Shown: positions 1 through 6,445 of the stretch, one piece after another
How the letters are laid out: each line of letters opens with the position of its first letter
How positions within the stretch are numbered: the first letter of the stretch is position 1
Virus record (IMG/VR): IMGVR_UViG_3300035701_000302
Location: 1-23,092 of that record
Source: a virus
Direction: 5' to 3' (one strand)
DNA: 23,092 nucleotides
Notes under the pieces: model-generated
What the model saw: the letters and a program-made list of their open reading frames with translations, nothing else
The model's database searches: none
Told to the model about the DNA's origin: nothing
Program-made: the position numbers and the translations under genes

Positions 1-1
1 T

Positions 2-130
2 GATGGGATTAAAAATGTTGTTTTGCAAGGAGATCCTCACAATCAAGGCGATGACAGTAGTGGTGAGATTACTATGAACTTTGGTGATTTTGAGACTTGG
101 CTGAACGTTGGTACCTTTAAGGAAATCTGA
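2..130 (+). CDS. C-terminal end of an upstream protein (partial)
   Basis: This frame is open from the left edge and stops at TGA 128-130, giving 42 residues that end in DFETWLNVGTFKEI. The start lies outside the window. The visible part is acidic and glycine/asparagine-rich and has no motif I recognise. Its stop overlaps the ATG of the next gene (TGATG), so it belongs to the same tightly packed late operon. A head or neck structural protein is likely from position only. Confidence 0.6.
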   Translation, partial: DGIKNVVLQGDPHNQGDDSSGEITMNFGDFETWLNVGTFKEI

Positions 131-633
131 TGTCTCTCTTTGTTAGCGATATTAAGAGTGAAATGAAACGGTTCCCAAGAACCGTTAAGCAGTATCCACG
201 TCTTAAGATCAAGAGCCTTGAAGAAGTGTTTATGGTTGGTGTCAAGTCTCTTCTCTACAAATCAGTTGTAGAAGGCGAAACCGATGATTACCTTACTACT
301 GTTAGATTTTTTGATATAGAAATCAATGAAACTAAGACTAAACAATTCACTGAAATTGTTAAAGTCGGCGATAAGGTAAAATATTTCAAATCACCAGGCG
401 TTCGTTCTAATTCAGTGATGCTAAAGTGCAGTTGTCCAGATTTTCGTTTTCGTTGGGAAAAACCGCTGTTTGATAACAAAGGTTTGATTGGTAATTGGAG
501 AAAGTACGAGCGTAAGACTCCACCTCCTCCAATTGGTTGGCCCTATGCTAACCCAGATGATTTAGTTGGTTTTTGCAAGCATATCTGGAGTCTACTCAAT
601 GCATTGAGAGATTCTGGTCGAGTTAGTGGTTAA
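130..633 (+). CDS. SWIM-type zinc-finger protein of the head/neck region
   Basis: This is a 167-residue protein. The C-terminal half carries C100-x-C102 (in CSCPDF) followed by C149-x-H151 (in FCKHIW). That is the CxCx(n)CxH pattern of SWIM zinc fingers, which in other proteins bind DNA or mediate protein contacts. The long spacer holds a proline run and aromatic residues (residues 120-140). The N-terminal 90 residues are basic and unrecognised. The ATG overlaps the previous stop by one base. The position just upstream of neck and sheath genes suggests a virion or head-completion role, but that is inference. The zinc-binding reading is fairly safe; the biological role is not. Confidence 0.75.
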   Translation: MSLFVSDIKSEMKRFPRTVKQYPRLKIKSLEEVFMVGVKSLLYKSVVEGETDDYLTTVRFFDIEINETKTKQFTEIVKVGDKVKYFKSPGVRSNSVMLKCSCPDFRFRWEKPLFDNKGLIGNWRKYERKTPPPPIGWPYANPDDLVGFCKHIWSLLNALRDSGRVSG

Positions 634-654
634 AATAAACTTTAGGAGGATGTT

Positions 655-999
655 ATGTCGAAGTCTCGCGCACGTGCTATTTTGGACAAAATTTCAGAAC
701 AAGATCTTGCCCCAGATGTCCCAGGGGAACAAAACCCACCACCTGAAAATGGTGATGCTGGTGGTCAACCAGATGATAACAACACCAACCCGATTGATAT
801 TCAGCAAATGGCTGGCAATCCAACGAACATGGGTGAGGCTCTAAACCAGATGGCAGACCTCACTGATCGTTACATGGATGAAGATGACACTGATACCTTC
901 ACTCCTGATGACGACCAAGAAAAGCAAGATTGTATGGAAGCTGGTCATATGATGCGTGAAGCTGCTATGCGTATGGGACGAATGAAACCAAGGACGTGA
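655..999 (+). CDS. Small acidic protein of unknown function
   Basis: This 114-residue protein starts at ATG 655 after a strong Shine-Dalgarno sequence (TAGGAGG at 642-648). It is rich in Asp, Glu, Asn and Pro, with a disordered-looking centre (residues 20-50). A methionine-rich, probably helical tail follows (MMREAAMRMGRM), just after an acidic stretch (DEDDTDTFTPDDD). I do not recognise a family. The acidic, flexible character would suit a head or scaffold-associated factor, but nothing in the sequence proves this. The stop is one base before the next ATG, which indicates co-translation. Confidence 0.65.
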   Translation: MSKSRARAILDKISEQDLAPDVPGEQNPPPENGDAGGQPDDNNTNPIDIQQMAGNPTNMGEALNQMADLTDRYMDEDDTDTFTPDDDQEKQDCMEAGHMMREAAMRMGRMKPRT

Positions 1000-1000
1000 A

Positions 1001-1405
1001 ATGTCTCTTCTTGTTGACATTGAAAGAATCATCAAGCACAATTCGTGTGGATGGCTTGTCGCTTTGGAGAAATACCAGGCGACAAAGATTAAGTTCTTTC
1101 ATGCTGTCAAGAATAACTTCACAACTGTTTACGGGGTTGATTCTGGGGAAGAGAACGTTGTTCATCATGGTGAGTTCGAAGCTATTGTTGTTAATGACGA
1201 TTTTTTCCCCATAGATCCTCTCTCTGGTGGTGCTTTCAAAGAAGGGTGGCTTTTCACTAATTCCACTTTGATTGATGTTGGCGACCGGGTAGAGCTTGAT
1301 CGTGAAGATTCCAGATCTCGTAGATATAAAATCATTTCAAAGCAAAGCATTGGAACAACTACCTCCGTTTTCCTTAAGTACAGGCTTTCAGCATTAGGTG
1401 ACTAA
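1001..1405 (+). CDS. Putative head-closure / neck protein
   Basis: This is a 134-residue protein. The C-terminal half has the outline of small beta-barrel head-completion proteins: GGAFKEG, then a turn, then DVGDRVEL, then RRYKIISKQS, then FLKYRLSAL. The order (loop, GD-x-V strand, R-Y-x-I strand, closing strand) resembles SPP1 gp16-type stoppers and related neck proteins. This is resemblance by eye only. It sits between two other small genes upstream of the sheath gene, where connector and neck genes normally lie in contractile-tailed phages. The ATG at 1001 immediately follows the previous stop (997-999). It could equally be another small structural protein. Confidence 0.55.
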   Translation: MSLLVDIERIIKHNSCGWLVALEKYQATKIKFFHAVKNNFTTVYGVDSGEENVVHHGEFEAIVVNDDFFPIDPLSGGAFKEGWLFTNSTLIDVGDRVELDREDSRSRRYKIISKQSIGTTTSVFLKYRLSALGD

Positions 1406-2101
1406 TTGGTTGACAACCCTAATAGTGCAGCTATCTCCGTAGTTTCGACTATGACTTTGGTTATGGCGAAATTCTTAGAGGTGTTGCATGAAGAGGTACC
1501 AAATGCCAAATTTGTCTACGATGAAAAATTGTCTTACCCTACTGCTTTAGCTGCTTTTCGAGCTAAAAACAACCTAACTGACACTTATACTAATTTTTAC
1601 CCTATGTTCGCTTTTCGTCGAACTGTTCTTCGTTATGCCAAGGATGGGATAGCTCAACGCCAAGTTTCAGCTAGGGTGAAGCGATTAGCCTCAGAACATG
1701 GGACTGGAAGATCAGAAATCTATAGACCGCTTCTAGGTGAATTCGATCTTGAGTTCATGTATATTACTAAAAATATGGAAGAACTCGAAGAATTTGAAGT
1801 TGCTTATCTCTCTGAGGAGAGCATAAGTGGTGAGAAGAAGATCGACGTTTTCCCTCAGAAGGCCATTGATGGTCCATTGCCAGCAGTGGTTCAAGGGCCG
1901 TTTCCTTATTATTTAAAATATGATAGCCTGTCTGATAAGAATATTGAGACTGATGAAGTTTATTTCAAGGCAGTTGGCGGTAAGATTACAATTCGCGGTC
2001 ATTATTTAGTCTTTAGAACTTTAGCTAAGCACATTCTTGAGATAAACTTTTTTTTAAAAGAACTTAACGGTAATGTGCTAGGACAAGAGCAAATCACATA
2101 A
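1406..2101 (+). CDS. Putative tail terminator / sheath-completion protein (gp15-like)
   Basis: This protein has 231 residues if it starts at TTG 1406. That codon follows the previous TAA directly and is preceded by TAGGTGA about six bases upstream; the first internal ATG would remove 15 or more residues. The middle has a basic helix-rich part (RRTVLRYAKDG, QRQVSARVKRL). A strand then helix follows (GEFDLEFMYITKNMEELEEF), which resembles the core of tail terminator or T4 gp15-like proteins. Later come a beta segment around DEVYFKAVGGKITIRGHY and a C-terminal hydrophobic helix. The location one gene before the sheath operon fits a tail-end protein. Function is inferred from fold outline and context. 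Confidence 0.5.
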   Translation: MVDNPNSAAISVVSTMTLVMAKFLEVLHEEVPNAKFVYDEKLSYPTALAAFRAKNNLTDTYTNFYPMFAFRRTVLRYAKDGIAQRQVSARVKRLASEHGTGRSEIYRPLLGEFDLEFMYITKNMEELEEFEVAYLSEESISGEKKIDVFPQKAIDGPLPAVVQGPFPYYLKYDSLSDKNIETDEVYFKAVGGKITIRGHYLVFRTLAKHILEINFFLKELNGNVLGQEQIT

Positions 2102-2106
2102 TTTTT

Positions 2107-2112
2107 GGAGGG
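2107..2112 (+). promoter_or_regulatory. Shine-Dalgarno deciding the start of the next gene
   Basis: GGAGGG lies five bases before ATG 2117 and only one base before ATG 2114, so the second of the two adjacent ATGs is the better start. Confidence 0.6.
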
Positions 2113-2116
2113 AATG

Positions 2117-2431
2117 ATGTCTAATTTCAAGAGTGCTCCTGTAAAAGCGTCTATCGGGCTGAAAGATGATCCAGAATCAATGAGGCCGCTGTCGAAAAAG
2201 AAAAACTACACCCAAGGTGATGTTGATCTGACAAAATCGACTGAAGTAGCCGAGAAAATGGTGAAGCCTGGACATGTGGTTTCTCGTTTAGATCACCAAG
2301 TCACTTTATCTTACAATGGTGAAGGAATGTGCGTCCCACCAAGAGGTAAAGAGTTGGTTGCTAATACAGACCTAATTGGTGCTCTACCACGTGGTATTTT
2401 CATCATCCCAGCACCAGATCTAACAGCATAG
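2117..2431 (+). CDS. Small hypothetical structural-region protein
   Basis: This 104-residue protein starts at the second of two adjacent ATGs, chosen because of Shine-Dalgarno spacing. The N-terminal half is charged and probably flexible (KDDPESMRPLSKKKNY). The C-terminal half looks like a compact beta domain, with HQVTLSYNGEGMCVPP and a hydrophobic strand ending in GIFIIPAPDL. I do not recognise a family. It lies directly upstream of the sheath gene, separated by the longest non-coding gap of the region (about 50 bases), so it may close the neck sub-operon. A small virion component is plausible but unproven. Confidence 0.6.
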   Translation: MSNFKSAPVKASIGLKDDPESMRPLSKKKNYTQGDVDLTKSTEVAEKMVKPGHVVSRLDHQVTLSYNGEGMCVPPRGKELVANTDLIGALPRGIFIIPAPDLTA

Positions 2432-2481
2432 TAAAGCAAATTTTGGTTTTGTTTTAACATAATTAATTTGGGGGATTTGAT

Positions 2482-4473
2482 ATGGGTAGTGCAGCAGTTA
2501 TCACAAAAGAAGTTGATATTTCCACTAGGGTTCCATCGTTTCCTGGTGTTTATGGTGCTATGATTATTAGAGCTAAGAAAGGACCGGTTGGTGAACCACA
2601 ACTAGTAACCAGTGATAGTCAACTGCTATCAGTGTTTACTCCTGACTCCAGAATTGATGTTGGTTTTGACCTAGCCTATTTTGCTGCACTAGCCTTTTTG
2701 CAGCAAAGTAATAAGTTGTGGGTTGTTAGAGCGGCGAAAACTTCGCTCTACTCTGGCTTATCTCTTCGGGCTTCCACTTCTCCTTATACTAACTTTGCTG
2801 TTCCAGGTATGGCCGATCCAACGGCTTATATGTTCGACTCTGGATCTGATGTCGCAGCAGTGGCAGAAGTTACTCAATTCACATTCTCCCAACTCGGATC
2901 GTTCTACGACGTTATTGGTGCTGGTAAGGCACTGCAACTGTTCAACTCCCTAGCTGTTGGTCATTATTTTTGGTTCTTAGTAACTGATGGTGCTAACGTA
3001 CAAACTGATCCTGTTCTTACTGGTACTGGTCATCAAGTAAGCATCTTGGCTGCTGATACTGCAGCACAAGTAGCGACGAAGTTCTTCACCCAGGTCGCTC
3101 TGGTTGTCGCAGCATTCACTGCTACCAATGCAGTCTCGGCTCAAGTTATCGTGACCAACGTTACGGTTGGTACTGCAACTGATGCAACGGCCACTGGTAC
3201 TGCTGCAGCGATTGTTGTTAACACTCAAGGTGCAGCATTAATCTCAGTTGTTGACGAAGCGGTTCTTATTTACGCAGCCAATCAAGGTGTGTGGGGTAAC
3301 TCAGTTAGTATTAAAGTCACTAACTATGTTACCAGCCCAGATCTAGTGAAAGAGCCTGGTGCTTTCCTCATTCAGGTCTTTAAATCTAGCAACTTGGTTA
3401 TTCCGGTCGAAAGTTTCGTTTGTTCTCGCGTCCAAGGTACTCTTGATGGTTTCGGCAGCAACATCTTTGTTGAAGATGCATTGACTGGCTCCAACTATAT
3501 TCGCGCCATTAGTAATCCAGCTGTTACTAGTTCTATCAATCCTAAGGATCAGTTGACCAACCTTACCATGACTGGTGGTACTGATGGTGTGACCGTTACC
3601 GATAGTGATATGGTTACGGCATCGAACGTGCTCATCAATCGTGATGCATTTCAGGTAACTGTTCTGATGGATGGTGGATTCGCTACTGCAACATACCAGC
3701 AAAACCTGGACCTCATCGCGACAACTCGTGGTGATGCTGTTTCGCTCATCTCGACTCCAATTTCCGAAGAAATCTCTGCTACTTACCTAGATGATCTGGT
3801 TGATTATCGTAAGGTGACTCTTGCCTTAAACAGCAGCTATTCGGCTCTTTATACGCCGCATGTGCTGGTGTTCGACCGGTTCAACGACCGAAGGATCTAT
3901 GTTTCTCCAGATGGCTACGCTGGAGCAGCAGTTTCATTCTCCGCGTCCAACTTCGAAATTTGGTTCCCACCAGCTGGTTTCAAACGTGGGCTTGTCCGAG
4001 TGCTTGACCTACGCCGTCGCTTCACTCGCGGCGAAATGGATGCTCTTTACGATGCTGGTATCAACCCGCTTCGTTTTGCTCCTGGCAAAGGTATTGCTAT
4101 TTGGGGACAAAAGACTCTTCTTTCTCGTCCTTCTGCTCTCGACCGTCTCAACGTTCGGTTGTTACTCATCACTATTGAACCAGCTGTTGCATCGGCGCTT
4201 GAAGATTTCCTCTTCGAACTCAACGACGCAGCTACCAGAAATCTAGCAGTGGCAATCATTGACACGTACATGGATGGTATCAAAGCTAAGCGAGGTGTTG
4301 ACGATTTCTTGACTGTCAGTGATGACAGCAACAACACTCCGTCCGACATTGATAACAACATTATGAACGTAGATTTGTTCGTCAAACCAAAGAAAGCGGT
4401 AGAATTCATTCCGTTCCGGGTGGTTATTACTTCCTCTGGTGTTAGTTTTCAACAAGCAGCGGCGTCAATCTAA
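2482..4473 (+). CDS. gp18: Tail sheath protein (contractile)
   Basis: This 663-residue protein is almost the length of T4 gp18 (659). It forms the contractile outer tail cylinder, whose contraction drives the tube through the host envelope. The N-terminus (EVDISTRVPSFPGVYG, then KKGPVGEPQLV) is the typical start of phage sheath proteins. The C-terminal part contains the conserved core: RGEMDALYDAGINPLRF, then GIAIWGQKTL, RLNVRLLL and the final strand FIPFRVVITSSG. Residues of about 131-251 are a separate Thr/Ala/Val-rich inserted domain. The ATG follows a G-rich Shine-Dalgarno (GGGGGA at 2470-2475). The tube gene follows 25 bases later, the usual sheath-tube order. Confidence 0.97.
   Translation: MGSAAVITKEVDISTRVPSFPGVYGAMIIRAKKGPVGEPQLVTSDSQLLSVFTPDSRIDVGFDLAYFAALAFLQQSNKLWVVRAAKTSLYSGLSLRASTSPYTNFAVPGMADPTAYMFDSGSDVAAVAEVTQFTFSQLGSFYDVIGAGKALQLFNSLAVGHYFWFLVTDGANVQTDPVLTGTGHQVSILAADTAAQVATKFFTQVALVVAAFTATNAVSAQVIVTNVTVGTATDATATGTAAAIVVNTQGAALISVVDEAVLIYAANQGVWGNSVSIKVTNYVTSPDLVKEPGAFLIQVFKSSNLVIPVESFVCSRVQGTLDGFGSNIFVEDALTGSNYIRAISNPAVTSSINPKDQLTNLTMTGGTDGVTVTDSDMVTASNVLINRDAFQVTVLMDGGFATATYQQNLDLIATTRGDAVSLISTPISEEISATYLDDLVDYRKVTLALNSSYSALYTPHVLVFDRFNDRRIYVSPDGYAGAAVSFSASNFEIWFPPAGFKRGLVRVLDLRRRFTRGEMDALYDAGINPLRFAPGKGIAIWGQKTLLSRPSALDRLNVRLLLITIEPAVASALEDFLFELNDAATRNLAVAIIDTYMDGIKAKRGVDDFLTVSDDSNNTPSDIDNNIMNVDLFVKPKKAVEFIPFRVVITSSGVSFQQAAASI
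2872..3234 (+). other. Inserted beta-rich domain in the sheath protein
   Basis: Residues of about 131-251 of the sheath break the usual sheath sequence. They read as a low-charge beta domain: a GSFYDVIGAG stretch, then HYFWFLVTDG, TDPVLTGTGHQVSILA, an Ala-rich helix (AADTAAQVATKFF), and Thr/Val strands ending in TDATATGTAA. The pattern of an aromatic strand, a D-P-x(3)-G turn, a helix with AAQVA and a T-D-A end resembles decorative domains that I recall from other phage structural proteins. It is probably exposed on the outside of the sheath. The boundaries are estimated by eye. Confidence 0.55.
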
Positions 4474-4498
4474 CAATTTAAGATAAAGGAGTCTCGAT

Positions 4499-5026
4499 AT
4501 GGCACGTCCAAGTATTGAAAACATCAGAGGACTTCCGGACTGGGCTCAAGTCATCCGGTGGGATCTTCAGTTTTCATCAATCCCAGCTGCAATTAATGCA
4601 AACATCACTATTGACGAACTCAACTTTCGTTGCGAATCAACAGCATTACCAACGGCTACCGTTGCGGCGATTGAAACCAACATTCGCGGCCACAAGGTCA
4701 AGAGTCCTGGTATCATGAGCTACGGCAACACGTTGGACTTGGTGTTCGCCGAGACTGTGGATTCGAAAATCCATTCGTTCTTCAAGGCTTGGCGTGATGC
4801 AATTTGGCAAGTCAAGACTGGAGTGGCAGCTGCTCCTGTCGCCGACCTTAAGGGGAGTTTTCTCCTTAATCGTCTCAACAATCAAGATGTTCAGATTTGG
4901 CAATACAAAGTGGTTGGGGCTTACCTTGAAAACCATTCTTTGCCAACTCTTGATGGTTCATCTAATGATGCATTAAAAGTTACGTTGACCTTCTCGTATG
5001 ATTATTACGAGGATAAGGCAGCGTAA
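4499..5026 (+). CDS. gp19: Major tail tube protein
   Basis: This 175-residue protein (T4 gp19 has 163) polymerises into the inner tail tube through which DNA passes. Family features visible are an N-terminal W-D-L-x-F strand, a loop then ELNFRCESTALPTATV, a charged beta hairpin (IETNIRGHKVKSPGI), a central helix with FFKAWRDAIWQ, and a C-terminal strand pair (QIWQYKVVGAYLENHS, then ALKVTLTFSYDYYE). It is preceded by AAAGGAG (4485-4491). Its stop overlaps the ATG of a second, related gene (TAATG). Confidence 0.95.
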   Translation: MARPSIENIRGLPDWAQVIRWDLQFSSIPAAINANITIDELNFRCESTALPTATVAAIETNIRGHKVKSPGIMSYGNTLDLVFAETVDSKIHSFFKAWRDAIWQVKTGVAAAPVADLKGSFLLNRLNNQDVQIWQYKVVGAYLENHSLPTLDGSSNDALKVTLTFSYDYYEDKAA

Positions 5027-5529
5027 TGGCGTTTCTCAATGGAATTGAGCAAATCCGATCTGTCGAATGGGGGGCGACGTATCTTTGGGATGTTAAATTT
5101 CCAGATGCACCACCACCATTCGACAGTTGGTTTCCTGCTGTCGATCTCAAAGAGGACCTAGCCAAACTTTCAACTTATGATTTTGAAGCTTACATTCATA
5201 AATTTAGTATTCCTCAAAGCACTAGCGTAAAAGAGATTCATCTAACTTTTCTAGATGATGCTAAACAAACTCTTTCTTCATGGATTGATTTTTGGATCAA
5301 TCAGACCATCTTAAACGGTGGTCAATCAGTTTCTTCGCTCGAAACATCACTTAAATTAATTCAAATACTTAAGCTCAATCGACAGCGTGAACAAGTCTCT
5401 TCTTTGACCTATGCAGTATTCCCTGAAGGTAATATCACTTTCAGTGGAAGCTCCGACACCGGACCACTGCAATACTCAGTCACCTTTAAAGTGGCTGGTA
5501 TAATCGGTCAAAAGAGGACATTCCCATGA
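5026..5529 (+). CDS. Second tail-tube-fold protein (tube paralogue or initiator)
   Basis: This 167-residue protein has the same outline as the preceding gp19-like tube: an early W-D-V-x-F strand, a helix with LSSWIDFWINQ in the same place as the tube's FFKAWRDAIWQ, and a closing pair of strands (YAVFPEGNITFSG, then LQYSVTFKVAG). The hairpin region is longer and proline-rich (PPPFDSWFPAVDL). The start overlaps the tube stop by one base, so both are translated together. Sequence identity to the tube is low by eye, so it is not a recent duplicate. It may form specialised rings at the tube base or tip, like T4 gp48 and gp54, but which end cannot be told from sequence. Confidence 0.75.
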   Translation: MAFLNGIEQIRSVEWGATYLWDVKFPDAPPPFDSWFPAVDLKEDLAKLSTYDFEAYIHKFSIPQSTSVKEIHLTFLDDAKQTLSSWIDFWINQTILNGGQSVSSLETSLKLIQILKLNRQREQVSSLTYAVFPEGNITFSGSSDTGPLQYSVTFKVAGIIGQKRTFP

Positions 5530-5541
5530 TGGAGCTTAAGT

Positions 5542-6360
5542 ATGAGTGGAAAATTTTCTCATAAGACGGGCACATTTGCCCAAAAACCTGGTGCTAGTGG
5601 TGCTCAAAAAGCCAAAATTGAGTTAGCATCTGCACATCTCCCCACAATTGATCTATCTTTTTCAGAAATTCCTTCTAAAGGTTTGACCTACCCTAAAGAT
5701 GGCAAGATTTCTTACCGACCTTACACTTTTGGTGAAGTCAAGAGAATCAGCCAGTCTAAAGTCGGTATTAAAGAGAAATATAAAGAGGCATTAGGTGGAA
5801 TTACCGTTAGCTTTGGCGCGGAAAATCTCACGATGTCGGACGCTCTTTACATTTCTCTCCTTCGGAAGCTTTCTTCTATTGGCACAGCAAAAGTGGTTGT
5901 TCCTTTCCTCTGTGCTGGTTGTTTCCAAACAAATCGGCCAACAGTAGATACTGGTGAATTGGAGTTCGATGATCTTGAAATCAAGAGTTCTCCAGTTTTT
6001 GTCGACCTTAGTGTTGGCGAAGTATCGTTTTCTCCGCTGACTGTCAAAGACTACTTCCATCTTGTTGATATTGGGAAAGAGGAGGATGAGATTGCTCTGG
6101 CGGCGATTCAGTGTCGTGATATGGAGTTCGACAAGGCTTATGAAATGATTGATCAACTGATGCCACAAGACGCAGCGGTTCTTAGTGAAGTTGATGATCT
6201 TCTCTATCATGGGTTAAAAGTGAAAGAGTTTGAGTGCAAACACTGCCAGAAAAGAACTTCTCTTGAGTTGGATGGCGGCCAAACTCTTTTCCTACCCTTT
6301 CGTCCATCCAGCGAACCTGTTCAGAATCGTATTCGTTTTGAGTCTAAAGTTAAGTGTTGA
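5542..6360 (+). CDS. gp26: Baseplate hub assembly / tail assembly chaperone (T4 gp26-like)
   Basis: This 272-residue protein (T4 gp26 has 208) shows the gp26/T4_baseplate family start: DLSFSEIPSKGLTYP, then KISYRPYTFGEVKRIS. This is followed by a helical region and a zinc-ribbon-like set of cysteines, C124-x2-C127 (FLCAGCF) and C232-x2-C235 (ECKHC). T4 gp26 is needed for hub assembly but is not clearly part of the mature virion. Its place between tube genes and tape measure is exactly that of tail assembly chaperones in many tailed phages. The start at 5542 has a GGAG seven bases upstream. A reading frame offset by +1/-2 continues past its stop to the tape measure. Confidence 0.8.
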   Translation: MSGKFSHKTGTFAQKPGASGAQKAKIELASAHLPTIDLSFSEIPSKGLTYPKDGKISYRPYTFGEVKRISQSKVGIKEKYKEALGGITVSFGAENLTMSDALYISLLRKLSSIGTAKVVVPFLCAGCFQTNRPTVDTGELEFDDLEIKSSPVFVDLSVGEVSFSPLTVKDYFHLVDIGKEEDEIALAAIQCRDMEFDKAYEMIDQLMPQDAAVLSEVDDLLYHGLKVKEFECKHCQKRTSLELDGGQTLFLPFRPSSEPVQNRIRFESKVKC

Positions 6361-6445
6361 TGCTTACAATATCAACTTTATGGATTATGGTGAAGTAAAA
6401 TTCTTGCATGATGAATTAAGTGGATATTTAGGCGGGAACACTTAA
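6338..6445 (+). CDS. Short reading-frame extension or small gene between chaperone and tape measure
   Basis: A frame shifted +1 (or -2) from the gp26-like gene stays open past that gene's stop and ends at TAA 6443-6445, which overlaps the tape-measure ATG. The part beyond the upstream stop reads DAYNINFMDYGEVKFLHDEL and ends in GYLGGNT, a protein-like sequence. Possible independent starts are TTG 6338 (35 residues) or ATG 6380 (21 residues), but neither has a Shine-Dalgarno sequence. It may therefore be reached by programmed frameshift, as in lambda gpG-GT and Mu, or by re-initiation after the TGA at 6358-6360. Which of these holds is not settled by sequence. Confidence 0.4.
   Translation: MSLKLSVDAYNINFMDYGEVKFLHDELSGYLGGNT

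Noticed and set aside
626-844. Open frame overlapping the acidic protein gene
   Set aside because: It overlaps 655-999 in another frame, has a composition typical of a shadow frame, and its start lacks the Shine-Dalgarno that clearly serves ATG 655.
2432-2481. Possible promoter before the sheath gene (CATAAT at 2458-2463)
   Set aside because: The -10-like hexamer has no matching -35 at the right distance and no T4-type late box (TATAAATA) is present. An AT-rich gap gives such matches by chance.
5026-5529. Recent duplication of the tail tube gene
   Set aside because: The two products share fold outline but little identity by eye, and no DNA repeat is apparent, so a recent copy is not supported.
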